NCBI GenBank assembly: GCA_039024295.1
Contig: JBCDIQ010000334.1
Coordinates: 1-6,610 of the forward strand
Direction: 5' to 3'
DNA length: 6,610 bases
Source: JBCDIQ01 sp039024295
GTDB lineage: Bacteria; Bacteroidota; Bacteroidia; J057
Shown here: piece after piece, positions 1-6,499 of the stretch
Layout of the letters: the number at the start of each line of letters is the position of its first letter
How positions within the stretch are numbered: position 1 is the first letter of the stretch
Notes under the pieces: generated by a model
The model's database searches: none
What the model saw: the letters and a program-made list of their open reading frames with translations, nothing else
What the model was told of the DNA's origin: nothing
Made by a program: the position numbers and the translations under genes

Positions 1-272
1 ATACGATAAAGCGTGTCTGGCTCAGCCATGCTGGCAATCCCCAGGTAAAATGCTGGTAAATGCAGGTTAAATCGCTCCCTGATGCGCTCCCGGGTCTGTT
101 GGATATTGGTAATGTCGGATAATACACTGAGGTCTGTTCTGTCATCCGGCTTATTAACAAAATTATCCACTGGATCCACCGGTGCGTTTACACTGATCGA
201 AAATGCTACCAACGATATAATAAAGAGGGTAGGAATAAAGAAAAGTATACGTTTGAAAATGTACCTGAGCAC
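1..272 (-). CDS. ABC transporter permease, OppB/DppB type (partial, 5' end only)
   Basis: This is the N-terminal 90 codons of an inner-membrane permease subunit of a peptide/nickel-type ABC importer; the rest lies beyond the left edge. The translation opens VLRYIFKRILFFIPTLF, with a basic start (R3, K7, R8) followed by a single hydrophobic helix at about residues 9-29. It then reads NAPVDP, the counterpart of the APGDP motif after the first helix in OppB/DppB, and enters a hydrophilic extracytoplasmic stretch with RERFNLHLPAFY (about 65-76), matching the family's 'lgLdkPl..qY' segment. These are family patterns recalled by eye, not a search result. The start is GTG at 272-270: the in-frame stop TAA lies seven codons upstream with no ATG between, and starting later would lose the first helix. 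No Shine-Dalgarno is seen, which is normal for Bacteroidetes. It is transcribed away from the large surface-protein gene. Partner permease, ATPase and binding-protein genes would be expected to the left. Substrate cannot be told from this fragment. Confidence 0.85.
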   Translation of the reverse strand, partial: MLRYIFKRILFFIPTLFIISLVAFSISVNAPVDPVDNFVNKPDDRTDLSVLSDITNIQQTRERIRERFNLHLPAFYLGIASMAEPDTLYR

Positions 273-599
273 GCCGATATTTCGAACTATTTAACTACTA
301 AAATTAATAAATATTTCTTCCCAAAAGAAGCAATCTTTATAAGAATCCAACCACCAACGTTCATTGATTTTTCCCTATTCTCTTTTTGTTCTAACACCTG
401 CTTGCCATTGATATGAATATAAATTATTTCGATAATAAAATATAAGCGAAGGGTTAATTAATCAGTTAAATGTATTATTGGTTTTTAGTATATACTTTCT
501 CCTCTCAGAATAAGAGATAGAAATTAAGTATTACGACTTGAAAACCAATTGTTTGAAGGGGGGAAAGCTTTTTACTGCTACTGATTAGCACTTGTGAAA

Positions 600-661
600 C
601 CTCATCACCCCTGGATGTGTTTACAACCTCCTTTACCTGTTAGGGAGGTAACCCCATGAGG
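600..661. repeat. Nested inverted repeats with a Shine-Dalgarno-like strand
   Basis: An outer 6-bp pair, CCTCAT (600-605) with ATGAGG (656-661), encloses two mutually exclusive inner stems. One is TTACCT (633-638) with AGGTAA (646-651) over a 7-nt loop. The other is ACCTCC (626-631) with GGAGGT (644-649). The GGAGGT strand sits 6 bases before an ATG at 656 that opens a 63-codon frame, so on paper the stems would hide a ribosome-binding site. All stems are short and lie in unannotated sequence, so chance is a serious alternative. It could also be part of a small RNA or a structured leader. Confidence 0.3.
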
Positions 662-1113
662 ACAATCTTTTTAATGCGAGCTTTGATAGGTACAAACTTA
701 TCACCTAAAAAAGTAAACTTTCAAGCAAGTCTAATCTGGTGTCTACCCAATATCATTTCCTTAAATTCTTATATGTTACTCCCTTCCGTAACCTCAGCAA
801 AGCAGGGTGAAAACTTCCGCTTATCGGTTCTTATGCTTAGGTTGTAAACGGCCCAATCCATATTTATACATGAATAAAATCCCTGCTAATCAGCCGGGAA
901 CTTGTGCTTCGCTGTTAGTTTCTTCCAGTAAAATTCAGGTGTTTTTGCGTTAGGAAATAACCGGGTGTCTGGTAAATATCCCCAAATGAACCAAGAATAG
1001 GACTTTCTGAATTTTTTAATCGAGAAAATAGCATGTAAGATCGCATATCCTGAAAAGAAGAAAAGTCATTATTATCAACACATTCTACAGTTGGACATTG
1101 GCAATGTTAGCCC

Positions 1114-1143
1114 TTGAAAATTTTTCTCCAGGCAATAGTTTTG
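1114..1143 (+). promoter_or_regulatory. Bacteroidetes-type promoter of the large surface-protein gene
   Basis: A -33 element TTG (1114-1116) is followed by exactly 19 bases and then TAGTTTTG (1136-1143), a full match to the Bacteroidetes -7 consensus TAnnTTTG read by the primary sigma factor of this phylum. Transcription would start at about 1148-1151, giving a leader of roughly 35 nt before the ATG at 1184. The leader end (CAATCTGAAAAC before ATG) is A-rich with no Shine-Dalgarno, as is usual in this phylum. The match is by eye, but spacing, sequence and distance to the gene all fit. Confidence 0.65.
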
Positions 1144-1183
1144 TTTTAGGAAAATTTTAGCATCAATTCATCAATCTGAAAAC

Positions 1184-4100
1184 ATGAAAAGGCGAATGTC
1201 AGGTAAGCAGAAGCCGGCCCCTAAGGTTAAAGCGAGCCAACAAGTTAAAACCAAAGTAGTAAGTGCTGCAGTAGCAGGTATCATAGCAATTGCCGGAATC
1301 TTGGCAGTAACCAAAGTCGAGAAGACACAGTCTCAAACTTTCAGTAATGTGGCAATAGCTGGGGTAGGAAATGCTGGAGCTGATGCAGCTATTTCAGGTA
1401 ACAAAGATGGTGGGTTTGCCTGGGGGGATATCAATGCAGATGGATATCTGGATTTGGTGGTAAATACCGAATCGAGTAGTGGAACCCGCATTCTGATTGC
1501 AAACCCCATAGATCCTAATAATCCATTCTTTGAGGACCAGACGACCACTTTATGTAACCATTGCGAGCAAGTCGTGATGGAGCGCAGTGCGATTCTTGTC
1601 GATCTCAACCATGATGGATACCTCGATATGCTGAGAAATACCTCTTATTCAGGCGCATTGTTATACCTTAACCGGGGGCCAGCCGAAAACTACCAGTTTG
1701 GTGTCGGAGCCAACCATGATCCTGACTTGGTAATCAATGCGGCAAGTATGCATGATGGACAAGTTAACAGTGAAGGGTTGATTGCAGCAGATTATGACAA
1801 TGATGGCTGGCTAGACCTAATCATCGAAAACCATAACCGGGGAATAGATATTTATGAAAACCCCAAAGATGGAACCGCGAACTTTACGTGTTTGGATCCC
1901 TCAACAGTTGGATTTGCCTCAACTACAGGAGACGGAGATTACAGCACGGGTGCAGACTTTGACAATGACGGAGACATAGATTTGGTAGCTCGTAAAACCA
2001 ATTGGAACGACTTCTATATAAACAATGGAGATGGCACCTTTACGGCTAAACAAGACCTGGCCAATGCCAATAATAGCGACAAAGGAGGAGTAGTTTTTGC
2101 CGATTTCGACAACGATGGAGACTTTGACCTGTTTTGGACCAATGGGGGAGATAATCAAATATGGGTTAACAACGGAGTAGACACCCTAACCCCCACAGCA
2201 GTATCAACTGACGGAGAGCCTTGGAGTTCTGCTGGTGTAACTGCCCCCACCAGTGGTGTTGATGGCTGCGCAGTGGCAGATGTCAACAATGATGGAAAAC
2301 TAGACCTCTTTCTCAATGCAAATTCTGGTACAGGTTACCTGTTCATCAACAACACCCCCAATGGAGGGACACTGTCGTTTACCCAGGACAACATGAGCAT
2401 CAACGTGAATGCAAATGGGGAAGGCTGTTCTTTTGGAGATTATGACAATGATGGTGACCTGGACTTATATGTCAACATCAAAAATGGAGACAACCAGCTC
2501 TGGCGCAACAGCCTCAACGACAACAATTACCTCTACGTAGAGCCTCGAATCGATTTGGGGAGTGGGGTTTGGCGAGCGGCAATTGGGGCTAACATTGTAC
2601 TAGAAGATTGCCATGGAAACGAAATCAGTGGAATTCGGGATGTACCCACAGGCTCCGGTCACGGAACGGATGCGCCGGATGTGGTTCACTTTGGCTTGCC
2701 AGATGGCCCAGCCCAGGTGTATCATGTAACAGTAAGCTTTGTAACCGTAAATGGAACTCGAAAAATTATTACCAAAGAAGTAACTCCCTCAGAGGTTTCA
2801 GGCCAGAAGTTGGTGGTCTATGATACAGATACTGATGGGCTAGACAGGTGTGCAGACTGGGACCTGGATGGCATCAGGAATACCCTAGACCTGGATGACG
2901 ACAATGATGGAATTCCGGATGCATACGAATTCTACCTAGGCGACCATGATGGAGACGGTACCCTTGACTATGGGGACCCAGATTATTGCGCAGCAACCTT
3001 TGCTGGCTTAGGCTATGATTGCAGCAGCGGGCTGCTACCTGATCCGTCTGGAGATCTGGATGGAGACGGCTCTCCCAATTATGCAGACAGTGACTTTCCT
3101 GGTTGTGGGGGTATCTCAGAAGGTGTGTGCGCCAATTTTGACAACGATGGAGACGGACAGCCCAACCACCTCGACCTCGACAGCGACAATGATGGGATTC
3201 CTGATCTGGTAGAATTGGGTGGAGCCAGTACCAATGGGGATGGCACAGCAGGATGTAGCGTTACAGGTGGCATTTATACCGTTTCCCTTACTACCACAGA
3301 CGACGACGGGTGCACAGCTGTGCACACCGGTACCGTCATGGTAGGAGATGTGCCTTCTGCCAATTTTAATCCATCCGGCACTGCCTCTTTAGATTGTCCC
3401 AGTCAGTGTAGAGGAATTTCCTTCATGGAATCCAGCGGCCAAATTGTCATTGAGGCGGAAAATTTTGACAGCAATAATCAGCGTACCGATAATAATGACT
3501 GGGAAGTCCTTACTTCTAAATCGGGGTACTCCGGAGCAGGCTATATGGAGGTGCCTGACGGCACAGCATTCGGAATTGCTGATTTTGGTACAGGCGCACA
3601 GCTGACCTACGAAACAAAGTTCACTTCCACCGGGACCTTTTATGTATTCGCCCGTGTGGTTGCAGATGCAGGAAATGACAACAGTGGGTACCTCGGCATT
3701 GACGGAGCAGCCAGTTCCAGCACGTATGATGGTTCTACTTTTTCCAACTGGACCTGGGTGAGCATGGGAACGATAACAGTAAGTACTGCTGGAGACAAAA
3801 CCATTGAATTTGTCAGGAGAGAGGACGGATTTCTGGTAGACAAATTTGTTTTTTCAACTTCCAACACCACCCCTAGCGGTACCGGTCCTGCTGAAACACC
3901 TTGTACAGAGAGCGGTGATGTTGGGCCTGTTTCTGTTATATCTGTCACTTCCAATAGCGGAAGCGGGCCTTATACGGTCGTTTTTTCTGGAGCCTCTTCT
4001 ACAGATTCAGATGGCACCATTGTATCCTATGAATGGGATTTTGGTGATGGCACCACTGGTACAGGGGCCGCGCCTTCTCATTCTTATACCACCACCTCAC

Positions 4101-6499
4101 AAATACTGAATGACAGTGACCAGGACGGGTGGTGTGATACATACGACAGTTTTGGTAGTAGCTATACCAGCGGAACTTCAATTAGCTTGACAGATACTGA
4201 CGGAGATGGGGTTATGAACCATATCGACTTGGACTCAGACAATGATGGCATCTCTGATGTATTAGAAGCTGGTGGTACAGACGCTAACGGAGACGGCATC
4301 GCCGATAATTTCACAGATTCAGATGCAGATGGGCTAAATGACCACCATGACCCTACTGATAATGATCCCACCTCTTCCAATGACGCCATATTTACCGCTG
4401 CCTCTAACGCACCATTGCTCCTCACAAATGCAGATACCAACGGAGATGGCTTGGCAGATGAAGGCTATACAAGCGGCGATAGTGACAATGACGGAATATT
4501 AGACATGGCTGATCTGGATTCAGATAATGACGGTATTCCTGACCTGATAGAAGTGGGGGGAGTAGATTCAGACGGAGATGGACGAGTAGATGGTGCCAAT
4601 CCAGACGGTACCCTAACGGCTGATATAGATGGAGATGGTTTCTCCGACAGTTATGATCCTGATTTGAACAATGATGGAGATAACAATGATCCTGGTGATA
4701 CAGGTTTACCCCTCATGATTTCCTCCGCTGATACAAATGGTGATGGGAAGCCCGAAAGTTATCCCACATTCGATAATGACGGCAATGGAAGTACGCCTAC
4801 CGTATCCGGTGATACAGATGGGGACGGCATACCTAACTACCAGGACCTGGACAGCGATAACGATGGCATTCCCGATCTGGTGGAAATAGGTGGGGTGGAT
4901 GCAGATGGAAATGGAAAAATAGATGGAATTGATGGGACAGGGAAATTTAATTCAGGGCAAGACAATGATGGAGACGGTTTCTATGATGCCTATGACCCTG
5001 ATGATAATACTACTTCCACAGATGAGAACGAGACCAGTGCGCCAAGAATCACCACTGCAACTTCAGGGAGTGGCACGGCAGATGGGCATCCAGCACTAGC
5101 TGATGTGGGAGGGCAACCTTCCCTAAATGGCAGCCAAAATGCGGATCAGGACGGAGATGGTATTCCCAACTACCTGGACCTGGACAGCGACAACGATTGT
5201 ATCGTAGATGTGGTTGAAAGCGGCCTTTCGGGAAGCGTAACCAATGGCATGCTTTCCGTAAGTGGTGGCAATGATACCAACGGTGATGGCTGGAATGACG
5301 GTGCTGCAGGAAACATCTTTACAGTAGCAGATAATAGTGGTACAGAAATAAGTTCCAATACCTTGCCGGATTACAGTACTGGCGCAGGAAACGAAGATTT
5401 TGACGGTGATGGCCAACCCAACTGGCTTGATATTGACTCCGACAACGATGGAATTGTGGACAATGTAGAAGCCCAGAACACCTCTGGATTTGTCAAGCCT
5501 AATACCGCCAATGCCGATACGGATTATGATGGAGTAAATGAGGCCTATGACGAAGTCTCCGGTTTTGGTGGCACTGGCATCACCCCTTATCTCCATACAG
5601 ATGGAGACGCTTCTCCGGATTACCTGGATACCGATTCTGACAATGACACCGTTTCGGATTATGATGAGGCCTGGGATGGAATAGATGCGGATGATGTAGC
5701 TGATACTGATTTTTCAGGAGCTTGCCTCAGTACAGATGTTGATCATGATGGACTGCTCGATTGTTTTGACGCATTCACTTCTGGAACCAGTGCTATGAGT
5801 TCCACTGGATTCTACACGCCTCCAGCAGATGGAGATGGCAGCAGCTCCATGACTGTTGATGGGGTGATCCCAAGCTCAAATTTTACGCCCGATTTTATCT
5901 TCCCGACCAACCTGGACCAGGGCGCATATAATGACCAGCCAGACTGGCGGGACAATGGTGTAACCTTTGCGGTAGAGTGGCTCAATTTCTCTGCCTATTT
6001 AAAGGAGAGCGACGGTGTCCTGGAGTGGGCCACAGCTTCGGAGAACAAAAGTGCTTATTTCGAAGTGCAGCGCTCTATAGATGGCATTGAGTTCGAACCA
6101 CTGGACAATGTGGCGGCAACAGGAACAACTTCAGAAGTAAGTCGATATACCTACACAGATGTAGCTGTCCTTGACCTGAATTTGAGAAGGGTTTACTACC
6201 GCCTGAATGAAATAGACGAAGAAGGGAAAAGCAGCCTGTCTAACATGGTGGAGCTCAGGGTGGAGAGCAAATTAAATTTTAAGCTCAGAGCATTCCCTAA
6301 CCCTACATCCGATCAAGTGGTGATCAGTGTATTAAGTCCCCAACAGCAGGACTTTTCATTGAAACTATCGGATGTATCAGGCAAGACGATTTGGGCGAAG
6401 GAACTGTTTGACGTTAGCGGCAAGCAGGAAGTAGCCCTTCAAGTAAGTGACTGGCCTGCTGGAATATATTTAACTGACCTTTCGCTCACGATTTTTTAG
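1184..6499 (+). CDS. Giant secreted VCBS/ASPIC/TSP3/PKD/CBM6-like surface protein with truncated T9SS sorting domain
   Basis: This 1771-residue protein is a probable calcium-binding, carbohydrate-binding surface adhesin or matrix protein of a Bacteroidetes. Domains by eye: a basic n-region (1-25) and hydrophobic core (about 26-43) of a signal peptide; seven VCBS/FG-GAP motifs (81-429); an ASPIC/UnbV-like domain (about 445-545); TSP3 acidic repeats (547-690); a PKD C-terminal half (about 690-722); a CBM6-like domain (about 751-892); a PKD N-terminal half (about 913-970); a long TSP3 array (about 975-1530); an FN3-like domain (about 1594-1690, VEWLNFSAYL...YYRLNEID); and a T9SS type A sorting domain from about 1700 (AFPNPTSDQVVI...SGKTIW...AGIYL). 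The start at 1184 is chosen over the in-frame ATG at 1196 because it fits the promoter distance and adds basic residues; either would work. No catalytic domain is seen. The last eight residues, TDLSLTIF, do not fit the sorting domain and appear to come from an inserted element, so the stop at 6497-6499 is probably not native. Without the final strands the product is probably not sorted correctly, making this a likely recent loss of function. Confidence 0.93.
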   Translation: MKRRMSGKQKPAPKVKASQQVKTKVVSAAVAGIIAIAGILAVTKVEKTQSQTFSNVAIAGVGNAGADAAISGNKDGGFAWGDINADGYLDLVVNTESSSGTRILIANPIDPNNPFFEDQTTTLCNHCEQVVMERSAILVDLNHDGYLDMLRNTSYSGALLYLNRGPAENYQFGVGANHDPDLVINAASMHDGQVNSEGLIAADYDNDGWLDLIIENHNRGIDIYENPKDGTANFTCLDPSTVGFASTTGDGDYSTGADFDNDGDIDLVARKTNWNDFYINNGDGTFTAKQDLANANNSDKGGVVFADFDNDGDFDLFWTNGGDNQIWVNNGVDTLTPTAVSTDGEPWSSAGVTAPTSGVDGCAVADVNNDGKLDLFLNANSGTGYLFINNTPNGGTLSFTQDNMSINVNANGEGCSFGDYDNDGDLDLYVNIKNGDNQLWRNSLNDNNYLYVEPRIDLGSGVWRAAIGANIVLEDCHGNEISGIRDVPTGSGHGTDAPDVVHFGLPDGPAQVYHVTVSFVTVNGTRKIITKEVTPSEVSGQKLVVYDTDTDGLDRCADWDLDGIRNTLDLDDDNDGIPDAYEFYLGDHDGDGTLDYGDPDYCAATFAGLGYDCSSGLLPDPSGDLDGDGSPNYADSDFPGCGGISEGVCANFDNDGDGQPNHLDLDSDNDGIPDLVELGGASTNGDGTAGCSVTGGIYTVSLTTTDDDGCTAVHTGTVMVGDVPSANFNPSGTASLDCPSQCRGISFMESSGQIVIEAENFDSNNQRTDNNDWEVLTSKSGYSGAGYMEVPDGTAFGIADFGTGAQLTYETKFTSTGTFYVFARVVADAGNDNSGYLGIDGAASSSTYDGSTFSNWTWVSMGTITVSTAGDKTIEFVRREDGFLVDKFVFSTSNTTPSGTGPAETPCTESGDVGPVSVISVTSNSGSGPYTVVFSGASSTDSDGTIVSYEWDFGDGTTGTGAAPSHSYTTTSQILNDSDQDGWCDTYDSFGSSYTSGTSISLTDTDGDGVMNHIDLDSDNDGISDVLEAGGTDANGDGIADNFTDSDADGLNDHHDPTDNDPTSSNDAIFTAASNAPLLLTNADTNGDGLADEGYTSGDSDNDGILDMADLDSDNDGIPDLIEVGGVDSDGDGRVDGANPDGTLTADIDGDGFSDSYDPDLNNDGDNNDPGDTGLPLMISSADTNGDGKPESYPTFDNDGNGSTPTVSGDTDGDGIPNYQDLDSDNDGIPDLVEIGGVDADGNGKIDGIDGTGKFNSGQDNDGDGFYDAYDPDDNTTSTDENETSAPRITTATSGSGTADGHPALADVGGQPSLNGSQNADQDGDGIPNYLDLDSDNDCIVDVVESGLSGSVTNGMLSVSGGNDTNGDGWNDGAAGNIFTVADNSGTEISSNTLPDYSTGAGNEDFDGDGQPNWLDIDSDNDGIVDNVEAQNTSGFVKPNTANADTDYDGVNEAYDEVSGFGGTGITPYLHTDGDASPDYLDTDSDNDTVSDYDEAWDGIDADDVADTDFSGACLSTDVDHDGLLDCFDAFTSGTSAMSSTGFYTPPADGDGSSSMTVDGVIPSSNFTPDFIFPTNLDQGAYNDQPDWRDNGVTFAVEWLNFSAYLKESDGVLEWATASENKSAYFEVQRSIDGIEFEPLDNVAATGTTSEVSRYTYTDVAVLDLNLRRVYYRLNEIDEEGKSSLSNMVELRVESKLNFKLRAFPNPTSDQVVISVLSPQQQDFSLKLSDVSGKTIWAKELFDVSGKQEVALQVSDWPAGIYLTDLSLTIF
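1424..2470 (+). repeat. Seven VCBS/FG-GAP motifs (predicted seven-bladed beta-propeller)
   Basis: Seven copies of the acidic pattern (G/A/V)D-x-(N/D)-x-DG-x-x-D-(L/M) occur at residues 81-92 (GDINADGYLDLV), 139-150, 202-212, 257-268, 306-317, 365-376 and 418-429 (GDYDNDGDLDLY). Spacing is about 49-63 residues. In the FG-GAP/VCBS family each such loop binds one calcium between strands of a propeller blade, and seven copies match an integrin-alpha-like seven-bladed propeller. A CxxC pair (C124, C127) lies in the blade 1-2 connection and could form a disulfide after export. Function is inferred as ligand binding or structural, with no enzyme motif. Confidence 0.85.
2513..2818 (+). other. ASPIC/UnbV-like domain segment
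   Basis: Residues about 444-545 directly follow the propeller, the usual place for an ASPIC/UnbV domain in CRTAC1-like and UnbV-like bacterial proteins. Visible family features are the IGANIVLEDCHGN strand pair (the 'aiGArV.v...G' pattern), then VPTGSGHGTDAPDVVHFGLPDG, a variant of the 'GsGylsq....hFGLG' core. After it comes YHVTVSFVTVNGTRKI in place of the usual 'v.VrWPsG'. The match is recognisable but divergent, so a profile search would be needed to be certain of the family name. Confidence 0.6.
2822..3253 (+). repeat. First thrombospondin type 3-like acidic repeat block
   Basis: Residues 547-690 carry DTDTDGLDRCADWDLDGIRN, then DLDDDNDGIPD at 569-579 and DLDSDNDGIPD at 664-674, 95 residues apart. 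They are interleaved with DxDGDGxxD/NY segments. This is the TSP3 pattern, in which consecutive aspartates wrap calcium ions into a rigid rod. The block also holds several cysteines (C556, C602, C613, C641, C649) absent from most of the second array, suggesting disulfide stabilisation. It stops abruptly at a half PKD domain. Confidence 0.8.
3251..3349 (+). other. C-terminal half of a PKD domain
   Basis: Residues about 690-722 read SVTGGIYTVSLTTTDDDGCTAVHTGTVMV. This is the typical second half of a PKD domain ('aGtYtVtLtvtDddGc.a..t.tv.V'). The expected first half, with its WDFGDG motif, is not upstream; TSP3 repeats are there instead. The missing half is found after the CBM6-like domain. Confidence 0.65.
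3434..3868 (+). other. CBM6/CBM35-like carbohydrate-binding domain
   Basis: Residues about 751-895 start with the hallmark IVIEAENFD strand. They continue through GYSGAGYMEVPDG, a YETKFTSTGTFYVFARV strand pair, a GYLGIDG loop, the aromatic NWTWVSMG segment and FVRREDGFLVDKFVF near the end. These are the hallmarks of the galactose-binding-like jelly-roll of CBM6/CBM35 as found in Bacteroidetes secreted proteins. The aromatic residues W856 and W858 and the closing RREDG...D motif are candidate sugar-binding positions. The ligand cannot be named. The TPSGTGPAET linker after it is a common connector to the next domain. Confidence 0.7.
3920..4093 (+). other. N-terminal half of a PKD domain
   Basis: Residues about 913-970 read VGPVSVISVTSN, then FSGASSTDSDGTIVSYEWDFGDGT and APSHSYTTT. 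They include the diagnostic WDFGDG motif (951-956) and the HSY strand start of a PKD domain. The expected closing strands (GtYtVtLtVtD...) are missing: after SYTTTSQ the chain passes straight into TSP3 sequence (NDSDQDGWCDTYD). The closing half appears upstream, before the CBM6-like domain. Confidence 0.7.
4106..5773 (+). repeat. Second, long-period thrombospondin type 3-like array
   Basis: Residues about 975-1530 form a calcium-binding acidic array organised in long units. The landmark D(L/I/T)DSDND recurs at residues 1015, 1110, 1221, 1332, 1416 and 1482, giving periods of 95, 111, 111, 84 and 66 residues. A full unit runs DLDSDNDGIPDLVE-GGVDADG-GK-DG, DGDGFxDxYDPD, then a less acidic spacer and DTDGDGIPNY before the next landmark. 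The landmark decays towards the C-terminus (DGIPD, DCIVD, DGIVD, DTVSD). The family role is a calcium-stiffened stalk that holds binding domains away from the cell surface. Confidence 0.82.
6281..6472 (+). other. T9SS type A C-terminal sorting domain, truncated
   Basis: Residues about 1700-1763 match the Por secretion tail: AFPNPTSDQVVISV, LKLSDVSGKTIW, and VALQVSDWPAGIYL, the three conserved blocks of type A domains. The last block, normally about 15-20 further residues ending in a lysine-rich KVVV(K)-like strand, is absent and is replaced by TDLSLTIF and a stop. In this family the C-terminal end is generally needed for recognition by the outer-membrane translocon and sortase, so export is probably impaired. 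That consequence is inference. Confidence 0.8.

Larger units (their letters stand above)
273..1183. other. Long AT-rich divergent intergenic region without a convincing gene
   Basis: These 911 bases separate two divergent genes. The region is AT-rich and stop-dense on both strands. The longest open stretches are a 63-codon plus-strand frame at 656-847 and a 43-codon minus-strand frame at 1046-915. A minus-strand open stretch just upstream of the permease ends with a possible 25-codon peptide (MNVGGWILIK...). None matches a family I recognise. Recognisable content is limited to a nested inverted repeat at 600-661, a 10-bp palindrome AGTATATACT at 487-496, and the promoter at 1114-1143. I see no tRNA, rRNA, CRISPR or riboswitch. 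Such a long gap beside an insertion sequence could be decayed sequence, but no frame shows a recognisable relic. Confidence 0.6.

Noticed and set aside
82..294. 70-codon plus-strand open frame
   Set aside because: It lies antisense to the permease start, whose minus-strand translation shows clear family features; the plus frame shows none.
299..325. Possible minus-strand promoter for the permease (TTTG at 325-322, TAATTTTA at 306-299)
   Set aside because: The spacer is only 15 nt and the -7 element lacks the final G, in an AT-rich region where such matches are common.
625..635. AACCTCCTTTA resembles the 3' end of 16S rRNA
   Set aside because: Only about ten bases match and the flanking sequence is not rRNA; chance is sufficient.
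656..847. 63-codon plus-strand frame with a good Shine-Dalgarno
   Set aside because: The peptide has no recognisable family and Bacteroidetes seldom rely on Shine-Dalgarno sequences, so the GGGAGGT alone is weak evidence. Kept only as part of the intergenic notes.
1144..1158. TTTTAGGAAAATTTT near the promoter resembles TTTTAGGAAATTTT at 6494-6507 in the insertion sequence
   Set aside because: The shared word is AT-rich, differs by an indel and has no flanking similarity, so it is not good evidence of a second IS end.
5123..5596. 157-codon minus-strand frame and other antisense frames within 1333-5596
   Set aside because: They are shadows of the Asp-rich repeats: GAT/GAC codons read backwards as ATC/GTC give long Ile/Val-rich stop-free frames with no independent features.
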